Below are positions 17,257-26,998 of a stretch of 50,160 bases of DNA, one piece after another; the stretch's first letter is position 1, and every line of letters starts with the position of its first letter. The position numbers and the translations under genes are program-made. The stretch lies in the NCBI GenBank assembly GCA_014189895.1, contig BJFQ01000009.1, positions 1 to 50,160 on the forward strand. The letters are read 5' to 3'. The stretch is from Acidobacteriota bacterium (GTDB lineage Bacteria > Acidobacteriota > Holophagae > Holophagales > Holophagaceae). Under the pieces are notes generated by a model. It had not been told where the DNA came from and searched no databases. It saw nothing but the letters and a program-made list of their open reading frames with translations.

Positions 17257-18714
17257 TTACTGACCTGCTCCTGTCGGGGGGGTCGCCCACGTCCAGGATT
17301 CGTATTCGCTCTTTTCTAAAATCCGAGGGGCTTTGTCGGCATTCGCGGTGGTTCGTAGCAGCCCGTAGGTCATCTTGACGATCAGCGCAATCTTTTCGTA
17401 ATTGATCTTATCCGCGGTATCGGTCTTCTGGTGGTAATCCAACACATCGCCCATGCCATCAAAGAAGAACAGGGCAGGGATACCCCGTTTGAAGAAGTTG
17501 TAGTGGTCGGAGCGCAACCAATATTTATCGGCTTCAGCGGTGAGGTTGATGCCCATGGAGGTTGCAATTTCCCGAGCGTATTGCGTGAGTTCGCTGACTC
17601 CTTTCTCAACGCGCGCCGGCGCGACATCCACCCGGGTCGTTTCCATGCGGCCAATCATATCGATATTCACGTTGGCCACCATCTGATTGAGGGGGATGGG
17701 AGGATTTAGCAGAAAGGATTCTGATCCCAGAAGTCCTTTTTCTTCACCCGAAACGGAGAGAAATAAAATACTTCTCTTGTTTTTCGTCGTACGCAATTGT
17801 CGAGCTAATTCCATCAGACCGGTGGTCCCTGATGCGTCATCGTCGGCTCCCGGATAGTAATCCTCTTTGGTTCCGCCTAAGTGATCGTGATGGGCGGAGA
17901 TGACCACGTATTCATTTTTGAGCACGGGATCCGTCCCGGGAATGACGCCCACAACATTGGTGGCATTAATCATTTCTTCGTTGGTGCCCGCTTGAAAAGA
18001 AACCTTGAGCCCTTCACTGAAAGCTCCTTGAATCTTTTGGAGACCTTCTTCGGTGAGCCATGCCGTGAACCGAGGCGTTCGACCCGGGCGGGCGGGGCCC
18101 ATGGCGTTAGGGATGGATAAGCGGGGAGCTCCCCCTTGAGATTTGAGCGTATCCATTAATTTTTTTTGATCAGGGCCAAAGTTCGACCATCCATAAAGAA
18201 TACCGATGGCGCCTGCTTGCATGAGCGGTCGTGAGGCGCTTTGCATGGCCTGCATCGGGTTCTCGCTGCCTAAAATCATCAACACCATTTTGCCCTTGAG
18301 ATCCCCAACCTGGGTAAGATCCGAGCCGTTCATGCGAACGAGTTCTCCTTCAAAGTTGGTCGAGGCCATGGTTTCGTAATCACGGCCCGAATTGAGCGAT
18401 AAGGCCCCTAGGGTCATTTTCATTTTGGAGGGATTGACGGTGGTTTTCTTGAGCGGATAGGAAAAAAGATAATCGTTCATGGTAGTGCCTTTGATCAGCT
18501 CAAGCCCTGCGGCTTTAAATTCTTTGGCAATATAAGCGGCGGCCACGGTTTGGCCCACTTCACCCGTGCCTCGCCCCATGCATTCAGGGCCTGCAAGATA
18601 ATAGAGATCTTTTTTCATTCGAGCTACGTTGGGTTCCACCTTGTACGGTGGTGTTTGGGCCACCAGAGAGAGGGACATTAGTATTGAGACCATTAAACTG
18701 GTTCTGAATTTCAT
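17257..18714 (-). CDS. Secreted M28 family metallopeptidase
   Basis: A 485-residue zinc aminopeptidase of family M28 with an N-terminal signal peptide (MKFRTSLMVSILMSLSLVAQ). The catalytic metal ligands are in ISAHHDHLGG, ADDDASG, SGEEKGLLGSE, NIDMIGRM and the C-terminal LRSDHYNF. A protease-associated-type insert occupies about 130-280. The ATG at 18714 has an AAGGAG site; the longer open frame to 18804 would overlap the formyltransferase gene. It is last in a minus-strand run after the formyltransferase gene, with a gap of 34 bases. The protein is probably periplasmic or lipid-anchored to the periplasm. Confidence 0.9.
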   Translation of the reverse strand: MKFRTSLMVSILMSLSLVAQTPPYKVEPNVARMKKDLYYLAGPECMGRGTGEVGQTVAAAYIAKEFKAAGLELIKGTTMNDYLFSYPLKKTTVNPSKMKMTLGALSLNSGRDYETMASTNFEGELVRMNGSDLTQVGDLKGKMVLMILGSENPMQAMQSASRPLMQAGAIGILYGWSNFGPDQKKLMDTLKSQGGAPRLSIPNAMGPARPGRTPRFTAWLTEEGLQKIQGAFSEGLKVSFQAGTNEEMINATNVVGVIPGTDPVLKNEYVVISAHHDHLGGTKEDYYPGADDDASGTTGLMELARQLRTTKNKRSILFLSVSGEEKGLLGSESFLLNPPIPLNQMVANVNIDMIGRMETTRVDVAPARVEKGVSELTQYAREIATSMGINLTAEADKYWLRSDHYNFFKRGIPALFFFDGMGDVLDYHQKTDTADKINYEKIALIVKMTYGLLRTTANADKAPRILEKSEYESWTWATPPTGAGQ

Positions 18715-18748
18715 AGCACTCCTTATCAAACAAGAACTTAAGATATCG

Positions 18749-19669
18749 CTAGGCCGATGGAACCCCAAGAAGATCCATCCATTCTGCGTGTTTATGCGGG
18801 TCAACTGATGTTTTTTCTGGGTCTAAGCGAAGCCGATGGAGGGCCAAGGCGCCCTCGCGGAAGCCCAGCAGACAATACCCCTCATGGATTCGATAATGAC
18901 CGACCGGACAGGAATGGCTACTGGGTATCGCCCAGGGAATATAAAGTGTGCGCCCCTTTTCTTTCATAAAAGCGGTGGGCCAAGGTTCCGCCACCGCTCG
19001 GATTTCGTTGAACGCCTGCTGCGCGGTCATGGAAAAGCGGAGTTCACTATCCTCGGGACGTCGTCGACCAAAGTAAGACGAAGGCCCGAGGTCCAATTGT
19101 CGTTGTCGCGGGGGCTGCCCTGCGGTAATCAGCGGCAAGACCGAGCGGAGTAAAGGAGGCGCTGCCTGCGTCATTTTCTCGGAGAGGGTTAGCGGGGTTT
19201 CATTCCAGGCGAGAGGAATCTTCACTTGAGCCACCACATCGCCGTCATCAGGTTTTTCCGTCATGCAATGTAGGGTTAAACCTGTTTCCACTTCGCCCTT
19301 GGCTAAGACCCAGTTAATGGGAGCCCGTCCGCGGTAGCGAGGAAGGAGACTGCCGTGAAGATTGAAGGCGCCCAGCGTCGGTAGTGATAAAAATCGACCT
19401 TGAATCATCTCTCGAAAATAAAAACTAAACAGAAGATCAGGCTGAAGGTCCTGACAGCGTTGAAAATTGTCGTCTTGATTAAAATCAGGGATTTTGTAAA
19501 CAGGAATCCCCTGAGCCCGAGCTAACACTTCGGGCGGCGTAAACCAATGATCGTCTGCCGTGGGCTCGTAAGTATAGAGCGCCTTGACGGTGATTCCAGC
19601 ATCCAAAACACTTTGGAGGGCCACGGTCCCAATCGAGGAATAGGCGCAGACGAGGGCAGTGGGGCTCAT
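18749..19669 (-). CDS. ArnA-type sugar-nucleotide formyltransferase
   Basis: A 306-residue protein of the formyltransferase family. The catalytic region AFNLHGSLLPRYRGRAPINW and the following TGLTLH, with Asp in KPDDGDVVAQ, match the Asn-His-Asp triad. It is closest by eye to the N-terminal domain of ArnA, which formylates UDP-Ara4N: FSFYFREMI, RAVAEPWPTAF and FGRRRPEDS all match this group and not Fmt. ArnA has a C-terminal decarboxylase domain that is missing here, and no other arn gene is in view, so the substrate may be a different 4-amino sugar nucleotide. It lies 16 bases after the zinc-ribbon gene. Confidence 0.85.
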   Translation of the reverse strand: MSPTALVCAYSSIGTVALQSVLDAGITVKALYTYEPTADDHWFTPPEVLARAQGIPVYKIPDFNQDDNFQRCQDLQPDLLFSFYFREMIQGRFLSLPTLGAFNLHGSLLPRYRGRAPINWVLAKGEVETGLTLHCMTEKPDDGDVVAQVKIPLAWNETPLTLSEKMTQAAPPLLRSVLPLITAGQPPRQRQLDLGPSSYFGRRRPEDSELRFSMTAQQAFNEIRAVAEPWPTAFMKEKGRTLYIPWAIPSSHSCPVGHYRIHEGYCLLGFREGALALHRLRLDPEKTSVDPHKHAEWMDLLGVPSA

Positions 19670-19685
19670 CGATTGTCCATGGTGT

Positions 19686-20513
19686 CTAGTCAGCTAAACG
19701 GGGAATATTCTCGGCTAGGTTTTTAGCAAACCAGCCGTCCTCCGATCCAAAGGAGAAGGTCATCGGTTTCATGCGCGCCCCTTCGGCTTGAAGACCAATG
19801 CCGTCGGAATATCCCTGAACCGCAATTAATTTCTTCCAAGCCATTTTGAGCGATTTCGTCGTTCCGTCTCCCACCCAAAACAGATGCTTATTGGTGAAAA
19901 TCAGAGTTCCCTCACCCACGTGCGTTTGTCGGGTTGTAACCACCGGGTGTCCCTTGAAAGATCCAATACGGTAATACACCCCTTTGGCGATTCGAAGACT
20001 GACCCCTTGGCTGCCTCCCTCAAAGGACTTATGTTCACGCATTTCATAGAAAGCGACCCCCGACCAGGCCCAAATAATTTGTTCTTCTTTTCCCAAAATC
20101 ACAGGGGTTCCAAAATTGATCCCACTGCGTTCGGGTATGCGTCCGGACAGGATTTCGCGTATGACTATTCCTTGACCTTTTTTTATAAAAGCGTCCTTGC
20201 AGTCCTCCGGCGTGAGCTCTAGATACCCCCAAAGGTCATCGAGTTTGACTTCTTCGGCTTCGGTCAAACCGTCGGTCTCGAGGGCTTCATGAACCATGCT
20301 CGAGAATAGGTCCGTCTTATAAGACTGGAGATTGGCGATAAAGCCCTCGTCCGCAATCTTTTGAGCCTCTCCTAAAATGGGCCGTGGATCGTCTTTGTGT
20401 TTGAAAAACAAATCGCGCAATACGGCATCTGCATTCTTTTGCTTTTCCACGCATGCGGGATGTTCACTTCGAAAGAAGCCCGCTTTTTCTTGACAGAGCC
20501 GACAGAGACCCAT
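19686..20513 (-). CDS. Unknown protein with N-terminal zinc-binding motif and PH-like region
   Basis: I do not recognise the function of this 275-residue cytosolic protein. The N-terminus has C4-x2-C7 and H18/C21, a possible zinc ribbon or treble clef. Residues about 40-130 are helical and acidic. The C-terminal half (about 140-270) alternates beta strands: IIWAWSGVAFYEM, GGSQGVSLRIAKGVYYRIG, GEGTLIFTNKHLFWVG and MAWKKLIAVQGYSDGI, which looks like a GRAM/bacterial-PH fold. It is 12 bases downstream of the acyl-CoA dehydrogenase stop and upstream of the ArnA-like gene on the same strand. Confidence 0.6.
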   Translation of the reverse strand: MGLCRLCQEKAGFFRSEHPACVEKQKNADAVLRDLFFKHKDDPRPILGEAQKIADEGFIANLQSYKTDLFSSMVHEALETDGLTEAEEVKLDDLWGYLELTPEDCKDAFIKKGQGIVIREILSGRIPERSGINFGTPVILGKEEQIIWAWSGVAFYEMREHKSFEGGSQGVSLRIAKGVYYRIGSFKGHPVVTTRQTHVGEGTLIFTNKHLFWVGDGTTKSLKMAWKKLIAVQGYSDGIGLQAEGARMKPMTFSFGSEDGWFAKNLAENIPRLAD

Positions 20514-20525
20514 GGTTATGCTCCG

Positions 20526-21671
20526 CTAATTACCCTGTTGAATCTCTTTAGCAATGACGAGTCGCTGAATCTGATTGGTCCCTTCGTAAATTTGGAGTAG
20601 TTTGGCATCGCGCATAAATTTCTCGACCAAGAACTCGCGACTGTATCCATTACCCCCCAAAATTTGAACGGCATCGGTGGCCACTTCCATGGCGGTATCC
20701 GTTGCAAAGGTTTTCGAAATAGCACTTTGTTTTGAATTCTTAATTTGATGATCCGTCATCCACGCCGCTTGATAGGTCAGAAGGCGGCTCGCCTCAATTT
20801 TTACCGCCATATCCGCCAGCATAAAGCTGACGCCTTGGTTCATAATGATGGGACTTCCAAATTGGATCCGAGTCTTGGCATAGTCGAGCGCAATTTCATA
20901 GGCCGCCCGGGCCACGCCAACGCCACCGGCGGCAACGGCTGCGCGGGTTTGGTCGAGCGTTTTCATCGCAATAATGAAGCCCATGCCTTCTTTGCCTAAA
21001 AGATTAGCAACGGGGACTTCGGCGTTTTCAAAATGCAGTTCGATTTGATTGGAGGCCCGTTGCCCCATTTTGTCTAAGGCCTTTCCAACGGTGAGGCCTG
21101 GGGTATTGCGGGGGACGATGATGGCACTTGAACCTCGAGCGCCCCGAGAGGGATCGGTGGAACAAAAGAGAGTGTAGAAATCGGCATAGCCGCCGTTGGT
21201 GCAGTAACACTTCGTTCCGTTGATGACGTAGACATCCCCTTTTTTCTCGGCGCGGCAGGTCATGCCTCCTGCATCGGATCCTGCATTGGGTTCCGAGAGC
21301 GAGAAGGCGGCGAACAAAGGCGCTTCCACTAATTTAGATAACCACGTTTTCTTTTGCTGATCCGATCCGGCAATCAGGATCGGCGTGATGGCTAAGCCGT
21401 TGGCCATGATGGAGGTGTAGAGACCGGCACAGCCCCACGCGAGTTCCTCACATACAATGGCTTCGTCGAGTTGGCTTTTACCTGGGCCTCCGTATGCTTT
21501 GGGGACGAGGGATTGGAGATAGCCGGCTTCCCATGCTTTTTGATAGACCGGGACGGCCCATTCTCCGGTGAGATCGTAGTGCCGTGAAACGGGACGCATC
21601 ACCTCGACTGCAAAGGCATGAGCGCCCGCTTGCAATTGTTTTTGTTCATCCGAAAGCGAAAAACCGATCAC
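20526..21671 (-). CDS. Acyl-CoA dehydrogenase
   Basis: A 381-residue FAD-dependent short-chain-type acyl-CoA dehydrogenase, passing electrons to ETF. The FAD segments are AFSLSEPNAGSDA and YCTNGGYADFYTLF, and the C-terminal IYEGTNQIQR has the catalytic-Glu pattern of the butyryl/short-branched group. GTG at 21671 is the best start: it is preceded by GGAGG and gives the normal length; the longer frame to 21863 reads into the divergent ald promoter. Isovaleryl-, butyryl- or 2-methylacyl-CoA are possible substrates. It is the first of four genes in a minus-strand series and shares a 121-base divergent region with ald. Confidence 0.93.
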   Translation of the reverse strand: MIGFSLSDEQKQLQAGAHAFAVEVMRPVSRHYDLTGEWAVPVYQKAWEAGYLQSLVPKAYGGPGKSQLDEAIVCEELAWGCAGLYTSIMANGLAITPILIAGSDQQKKTWLSKLVEAPLFAAFSLSEPNAGSDAGGMTCRAEKKGDVYVINGTKCYCTNGGYADFYTLFCSTDPSRGARGSSAIIVPRNTPGLTVGKALDKMGQRASNQIELHFENAEVPVANLLGKEGMGFIIAMKTLDQTRAAVAAGGVGVARAAYEIALDYAKTRIQFGSPIIMNQGVSFMLADMAVKIEASRLLTYQAAWMTDHQIKNSKQSAISKTFATDTAMEVATDAVQILGGNGYSREFLVEKFMRDAKLLQIYEGTNQIQRLVIAKEIQQGN

Positions 21672-21792
21672 ACATCCTCCACGAATTCTATTGGCACCCT
21701 TGTAGTTTATACAGAAGGCCCACCGTTCTACTTGGAATAAGAAAGACTGTCCAAAAACTAGTAGAATAGAGGTTGAACGTGAAGGCGAATCT

Positions 21793-22914
21793 ATGCGTAT
21801 TGGATGCCCCAAAGAAATCAAAAATAATGAAAACCGTGTGGGGTTAACCCCGGCCGGCGCCAAAGCACTGGTGGCCTCCGGGCATAAGGTTTATTTCCAA
21901 AAAACAGCCGGCGAAGGCTCGGGATTTTTAGACTCCGAATATATCCAAGCCGGTGCCCATCTCCTTGCGACGGCGGATGAAGTCTTTGATCAAGCCGAGA
22001 TGATCATCAAAGTGAAAGAACCTCAAGCCGGTGAAATTAAAAAATTAAAACAGGGTCAAGTCTTATTCACCTATCTGCATCTCGCGCCGGATTCGGAGCA
22101 AACTCAAGGGCTCCTAAAGTCCAAAGTCACGGCCATTGCCTATGAAACCATTACGGATCGAGACCATCGTTTACCCTTGTTGACGCCGATGTCCGAAGTG
22201 GCCGGACGAATGTCCGTCCAAGTCGGTGCTCAGTATCTTCAGAAAACCATGGGAGGCCGGGGCATGTTGCTCGGCGGTGTCCCGGGGGTGCCTCCTGCGC
22301 ACGTGCTCGTTTTGGGGGGTGGCGTCGTGGGTATCAATGCCATTAAGATTGCGGTGGGCATGGGAGCGCGCGTGACGGTTCTCGATCGCAGCTTGCCTCA
22401 ACTTCGATATCTTGATGATATTTTTGGCTCGTCCATTGAAACGCTTTGGAGTAGCCAAGCCCATATTGAAGAAACGTTGCCCTCGGCGGATTTAGTCATT
22501 GGCGCCGTGTTGGTGCCGGGTGCCTCGGCTCCCAAATTGATTACCCGGGCCATGTTGAAACTCATGAAAAAAGGTTCGGTCATCGTGGACGTAGCGGTGG
22601 ATCAAGGCGGCTGTGTCGAAACCACCCATGCGACCACCCATGCGGACCCGGTGTATGTGGTGGAGGACGTCCTTCATTATTCCGTGGCCAATATGCCCGG
22701 TGCCGTCCCTCGAACCAGTACGATTGCTCTGACTAATGCGACGTTGCCTTATGCGCTGAAGTTGGCGAATGCCGGTTGGAAAAAAGCGCTCACCGATGAC
22801 CCTGGGTTTCTTCTCGGATTGAATACGCACGAAGGACATCTGACGTGTGAACCCGTTGCCCAAGAACAAAAACTAACCTACACCCCGCCGACTTCGTTTC
22901 TTCGCGGTTCATGA
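21793..22914 (+). CDS. ald: Alanine dehydrogenase
   Basis: A 373-residue NAD-dependent enzyme that converts alanine to pyruvate plus ammonia. The N-terminus ([20 protein letters not shown]) is typical. The substrate-binding residues are in VKVKEPQ and FTYLHLAP (His in YLHLAP is catalytic). The NAD fold has [17 protein letters not shown] with GxGxxG. The C-terminus is normal. It overlaps the SDR gene by four bases (ATGA). It is divergent from acyl-CoA dehydrogenase across 121 bases. Confidence 0.97.
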   Translation: MRIGCPKEIKNNENRVGLTPAGAKALVASGHKVYFQKTAGEGSGFLDSEYIQAGAHLLATADEVFDQAEMIIKVKEPQAGEIKKLKQGQVLFTYLHLAPDSEQTQGLLKSKVTAIAYETITDRDHRLPLLTPMSEVAGRMSVQVGAQYLQKTMGGRGMLLGGVPGVPPAHVLVLGGGVVGINAIKIAVGMGARVTVLDRSLPQLRYLDDIFGSSIETLWSSQAHIEETLPSADLVIGAVLVPGASAPKLITRAMLKLMKKGSVIVDVAVDQGGCVETTHATTHADPVYVVEDVLHYSVANMPGAVPRTSTIALTNATLPYALKLANAGWKKALTDDPGFLLGLNTHEGHLTCEPVAQEQKLTYTPPTSFLRGS

Positions 22915-23687
22915 TGCGCCCCGCCAAACTCAATATTCTCATTACCGGCGCTTCCTCCGGTATGGGAGAAGCCTGCGCTCGGGCGTTGGCCCCCTTAGGT
23001 CACTCACTGGTCTTGGGGGCACGAAGCGCTGACAAGTTAAAAAAATTACAAAAAGAACTTTCCAAAAAAGCTTCCGGAAAAATCGTCGCCAAGACGGTGG
23101 ATGTTCAAAGTACCGCGAGCGTGAAAGCCTTCACTGCTTTCGGGCTTAAATCCCTGGGGTCCTTGAATGTGGTTTTGGCTTGTGCGGGCCTGGCACGGGG
23201 CCTAGAGCCCATTGAAACCATCACCGATGATGAATTAGAAGAAATGGTCCGGACGAATGTCGAAGGTCTAGTCAAAACCCTTCGTGCAACGCTCCCTCAC
23301 CTGAAGAAAAGCGGCTGGGGTTATGTCATGGCGATTGGTTCCACCGCCGGTCATGCCGTCTATGAAGGGGGCGGAACCTACTGTGCAACTAAGCACGGCG
23401 TCAACGCGCTGATGCAAACCCTTCGTCTAGAACTCTGTGGTCACAATATTCGCGTCACGAGTCTCGATCCGGGCATGGTGGAAACAAATTTTTCCGTGGT
23501 GCGATTGAAAGACAAATCCCGAGCCCAAAAAGTCTATCAAGGGATGACCCCTCTTACGGGTCAGGACATCGCCACGTGCGTGCAATGGTTACTAACCCTT
23601 CCTGAGCATGTCAATATTGACGAGATGATCATTAAGCCGCTCGATCAAGCGAGTCATACGGGCGCAAAAGTTCATCGCCGAAAATAA
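22911..23687 (+). CDS. Short-chain dehydrogenase/reductase (SDR)
   Basis: A 258-residue classical SDR oxidoreductase. The cofactor motif is [13 protein letters not shown], then NxAG-equivalent LACAGLARG, and the catalytic Ser...Tyr-x3-Lys is in [21 protein letters not shown]. The final catalytic Asn region is RTNVEG. No Asp/Arg pair makes the NAD or NADP choice obvious, but the Arg in GARSADKL suggests NADP. It is translationally coupled to ald. It resembles YdfG-like serine/3-hydroxy acid dehydrogenases. Its stop abuts the convergent MFS gene. Confidence 0.88.
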   Translation: MMRPAKLNILITGASSGMGEACARALAPLGHSLVLGARSADKLKKLQKELSKKASGKIVAKTVDVQSTASVKAFTAFGLKSLGSLNVVLACAGLARGLEPIETITDDELEEMVRTNVEGLVKTLRATLPHLKKSGWGYVMAIGSTAGHAVYEGGGTYCATKHGVNALMQTLRLELCGHNIRVTSLDPGMVETNFSVVRLKDKSRAQKVYQGMTPLTGQDIATCVQWLLTLPEHVNIDEMIIKPLDQASHTGAKVHRRK

Positions 23688-24851
23688 TTACTGCGAGAGC
23701 GCAAGGCGCTGACGTCGGATATGATACGCCAGCGGAATTCCAAGGGTCATAAAGAAAGCGCCCACACTCCAACCCAATTGGTACGAATACGTTCCAATGA
23801 GGTAGCCCAAAAACCATGAACCAAGTCCAATGCCGGCGTCAAAAGCAAACATGAAGGTTCCGAATGCGGTCCCCCGACTCTCCTCGGGTACCGTATCTAA
23901 GAGCGCCGTGTTGAGGAGCGTGAAGACCATGGAATACCCGGCACCAAAAAGCAGACCCGCCATGACTAAACGCTCGAGACCTCCGTAAGGAAGGGATAGA
24001 ACCACCAATCCGAGCGTCGCAAGCGTGGTCATGCGGGGCAGGTGAGTAATGGGTTGTGATCCAAGTCCGGTGATCCCGACCGCGATGCGCATGATCACCA
24101 TTCCAAGTCCCATCGATGCTAATCCGGACGCCGGCCAACGGAGTTGAAGTCCAAGACCCTCCTGAGCGGAATAGCTGTTCATAGCGCCGTACGCAATCGC
24201 TTGAACAAAGAGTAAGGACGAGAGTTCAAGAATAAGGCGATTGGGTTTTTGGAGATGCGAAGTATGACGTTCGACCGAGGGGGGATCCTTTGGAATGAGG
24301 AGTCCTAATAACGAAAGCGAACCGAAACAAAGTACGAGACCCAGACACTCGATCGTCCATCCCCAGTGCTGATAAAGCGTGACGCCGACGGTTGGACCAA
24401 GGATAACGCCCATGGGTCCCGCGAGTCCGTAGAGGGCAAACCCTTGGGTCCGTCGCGATTCAGGAATGATGCTGCCGGCTTTCGCCGAAGCGGAGGTCAA
24501 AATCCCCGACCACACCACACCATGAAACGGTGCTAAACAATAAAAGTTCACCAAAGACGTGGTGAATCCATAAATGCCTGAGATCACCATGAAGACCAAG
24601 GAAGAAAGAATCATCATGCGTCGATGGCCGATGCGATCACCGATGGCACCGGTAAACAACGCGCCGACGGAAGAGCCGAGGGTAAAGACCGCGAGAAAGC
24701 GTCCGCTATCTGCCAGGGAGGAACCTAATTCCTGAAGACGAAGCGGCGCGGTAGGAAAAAGTTGAAACGCAGAAAAAAAAGTGAGCAGCGCAAAGCACCA
24801 AATAAGAATAAACGAAGGGGTCCAGATGGGTTCATTCGGCTCTGGATTCAA
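23688..24851 (-). CDS. Major facilitator superfamily transporter
   Basis: A 387-residue MFS permease with about 12 hydrophobic helices. The loop 2-3 motif is GDRIGHRRMM, and the fifth-helix region (YGLAGPMGVILGPTVG) resembles motif C of drug/proton antiporters. The substrate is not evident. The start is TTG at 24851, which has an AAGGAG site five bases away; no ATG is nearby. It converges on the SDR gene with no spacer and is divergent from the carboxyltransferase gene. Confidence 0.85.
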   Translation of the reverse strand: MNPEPNEPIWTPSFILIWCFALLTFFSAFQLFPTAPLRLQELGSSLADSGRFLAVFTLGSSVGALFTGAIGDRIGHRRMMILSSLVFMVISGIYGFTTSLVNFYCLAPFHGVVWSGILTSASAKAGSIIPESRRTQGFALYGLAGPMGVILGPTVGVTLYQHWGWTIECLGLVLCFGSLSLLGLLIPKDPPSVERHTSHLQKPNRLILELSSLLFVQAIAYGAMNSYSAQEGLGLQLRWPASGLASMGLGMVIMRIAVGITGLGSQPITHLPRMTTLATLGLVVLSLPYGGLERLVMAGLLFGAGYSMVFTLLNTALLDTVPEESRGTAFGTFMFAFDAGIGLGSWFLGYLIGTYSYQLGWSVGAFFMTLGIPLAYHIRRQRLALSQ

Positions 24852-24930
24852 AACGGCTCCTTCGGGACTCGGCTAAGTCCCCTAGTTTAACCCTTCTACT
24901 GCTGAAGTTCATTTCTCCTCTAGTCGAACC

Positions 24931-26505
24931 GTGGGGTTACTCGATAACCTAGAAGATCTTTGCAAATCTTTTAGGAATCCCATGCAGGCTGATGATTTTA
25001 AAAAAATTAAAGACCGTGTTTTAAAGGGTGGATCTGAAAAAGACCACGCTAAAAACACCGCTCAAGGCAAACTCTTTGCCCGTGAGCGTATTGCCCGCCT
25101 CGTGGATGCAGGGTCTTTCATTGAAGACGGACTGCTCGCGAATGCCGTGACCCCTTCGCTTCCTGGTGATGGCGTGATCACGGGAACGGCTCTCGTCGCC
25201 GGCCGTGCGGTGGCCTTGATGGCCAACGATAGTACGGTCAAAGCGGGATCTTGGGGCGCTCGAACCGTTGAAAAAATCATTCGCATTCAAGAGGTTGCGC
25301 TTCGTCAACGAATTCCCATGTTGTATCTCGTCGACAGCGCAGGCGCTCGGATTACCGATCAAATTGATATGTTTCCCGGTCGTCGTCATGCCGGAACGAT
25401 TTTTCATAATGAAGTCGCACTCTCCGGGCTAGTGCCTCAGATCTGTCTCTTGTTCGGACCGAGTGCTGCCGGCGGTGCGTACATTCCCGCTTTCTGCGAC
25501 GTCGTCCTGATGGTCGAGGGAAATGCCTCGATGTATCTCGGCAGTCCGCGTATGGCCGAGTCGGTCATTGGAGAAAAGATCTCCCTGGAGGACCTGGGCG
25601 GCGCCAAGATGCATTGTTCGATCAGCGGATGTGGCGACTTTCTCTGCGCCAACGAAGAGGAAGCCATCGCGCTCTGTCAAAGGTATTTGAGCTATTTCCC
25701 CCAGCACTGCGAGGCCGAACTCCCGACGGTTGCCGCCCAAGGACCCCAAGCCCTCAAAGTTCCCATTGAGAAAATCGTTCCGGAAGATATTAATTCTCCT
25801 TTCCAGATGTACGACTTCATTAAAGGTCTCATCGATCAGGACTCATTTCTCGAAATCAAAAAACTCTTTGCGCCTGAATTGATTACCGGTCTGGCTCGTC
25901 TTAATGGATCGCCCGTAGGGATTGTCGCCAATCAACCGCGCGTCAAGGGTGGTGTGCTGTTTGTCGACTCTGCGGACAAAGCGACACGGTTTATTAATTT
26001 GTGCGATGCGTTTGGGATCCCTCTTATTTTCTTGTCGGACGTTCCCGGTTTCATGATTGGATCGGCGGTGGAAAAGCAGGGCATCATTCGTCATGGAGCT
26101 AAAATGATCAGCGCCATGTCAAGCTGCACCACCCCTCGGTTCTGTGTCATTGTTCGCAAGGCTTACGGGGCGGGTCTCTACGCCATGAGCGGTCCGGGTT
26201 TTGATCCGGACGCAACGCTAGCGCTGCCCACCGCTTCCATTGCTGTGATGGGTGCCGAGGCAGCCGTTAATGCCGTCTATTTTAATAAAATTCAAGAGAA
26301 GCCCGAAGCCGAGCGGGCTGATTACGTTGCGGCCCTTCAAGAAGAATACCGAGAAGACGTCGATCTTTTAAAGCTGGCTTCCGAACTTCATCTTGACGAA
26401 ATTGTTGCGCCTGAAGACTTACGAGCCAACCTGATTGCAAGAGTGGGAAGGGCCCAGCGGCGAGCGCTCTCTCCGGCGAAGCGCAAGTCGGTAACACCGG
26501 TTTAG
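24931..26505 (+). CDS. Acyl-CoA carboxylase, carboxyltransferase (beta) subunit
   Basis: A 524-residue carboxyltransferase of the AccD5/PccB/MccB family. The N-half reads GKLFARERIARLVDAGSF and GSWGARTVEKIIRIQE; the C-half has FLSDVPGFMIG and VIVRKAYGAGLYAM. The oxyanion glycines are in GPSAAGGAYIPAFCD and RKAYGAGLYAM. It is not the zinc-finger AccD of fatty acid synthesis. Methylcrotonyl-, geranyl- or propionyl-CoA are possible acceptors; the AUH-like gene at 15.5 kb favours the leucine pathway. The start may be GTG at 24931 or ATG at 24982, the latter with an AGGA site. A biotin carboxylase partner is not present in the window. Confidence 0.9.
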   Translation: MGLLDNLEDLCKSFRNPMQADDFKKIKDRVLKGGSEKDHAKNTAQGKLFARERIARLVDAGSFIEDGLLANAVTPSLPGDGVITGTALVAGRAVALMANDSTVKAGSWGARTVEKIIRIQEVALRQRIPMLYLVDSAGARITDQIDMFPGRRHAGTIFHNEVALSGLVPQICLLFGPSAAGGAYIPAFCDVVLMVEGNASMYLGSPRMAESVIGEKISLEDLGGAKMHCSISGCGDFLCANEEEAIALCQRYLSYFPQHCEAELPTVAAQGPQALKVPIEKIVPEDINSPFQMYDFIKGLIDQDSFLEIKKLFAPELITGLARLNGSPVGIVANQPRVKGGVLFVDSADKATRFINLCDAFGIPLIFLSDVPGFMIGSAVEKQGIIRHGAKMISAMSSCTTPRFCVIVRKAYGAGLYAMSGPGFDPDATLALPTASIAVMGAEAAVNAVYFNKIQEKPEAERADYVAALQEEYREDVDLLKLASELHLDEIVAPEDLRANLIARVGRAQRRALSPAKRKSVTPV

Positions 26506-26556
26506 AATGCTGCTATTACTTGGGTAACCTCATGGCATCATAAAAAAAGGCCCTCC

Positions 26557-26988
26557 ATGAAAAAAATCCTCCCCTTCGTGATCACCACTCTAGTTTTGGC
26601 ATGTTCCCTCAATGCTCAGACGCCTTATGTTTACCGTGAGTCCCTTAAAGAAAAAGCGGATCAAGGCGATGCTTTTGCTCAATATGCTTTAGGGTTGCAG
26701 TATCTGACTACTCCGGGTGTTAAGGAGAGAGACCAATTAGCCGCTTCGTGGATTCGTCGTTCGGCGGAACAAGGATTTCTCGAAGCTCAAGTAGCCCTGG
26801 CCGATCTCTACCGCAAAGGCCAAGGCCTCCCTCAAGATCTTTTCCAAGCGTACGTGTGGTCTAGTATTGCAGCTTTACGAGGTGATGCATACGCGGCTCG
26901 GCTGAAAGTTTTATTGGCCGAAAAATTAGCGACGCCACAAATCAAACAAGCCGAAGACCTCGCTCAAGCGTGGAAACCCAAGCGTTAG
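26557..26988 (+). CDS. Sel1-repeat exported protein
   Basis: A 143-residue protein with an N-terminal signal (MKKILPFVITTLVLACSLNAQ). The LVLAC could also be a lipobox, so it may be a lipoprotein. About three Sel1-like helical repeats follow (ADQGDAFAQYALGLQYL, AEQGFLEAQVALADLY, LRGDAYAARLKVLLA). Such small repeat proteins usually bind other proteins. It stands alone, convergent with murJ, whose stop is ten bases away. Confidence 0.8.
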   Translation: MKKILPFVITTLVLACSLNAQTPYVYRESLKEKADQGDAFAQYALGLQYLTTPGVKERDQLAASWIRRSAEQGFLEAQVALADLYRKGQGLPQDLFQAYVWSSIAALRGDAYAARLKVLLAEKLATPQIKQAEDLAQAWKPKR

Positions 26989-26998
26989 TTTGCGACAA

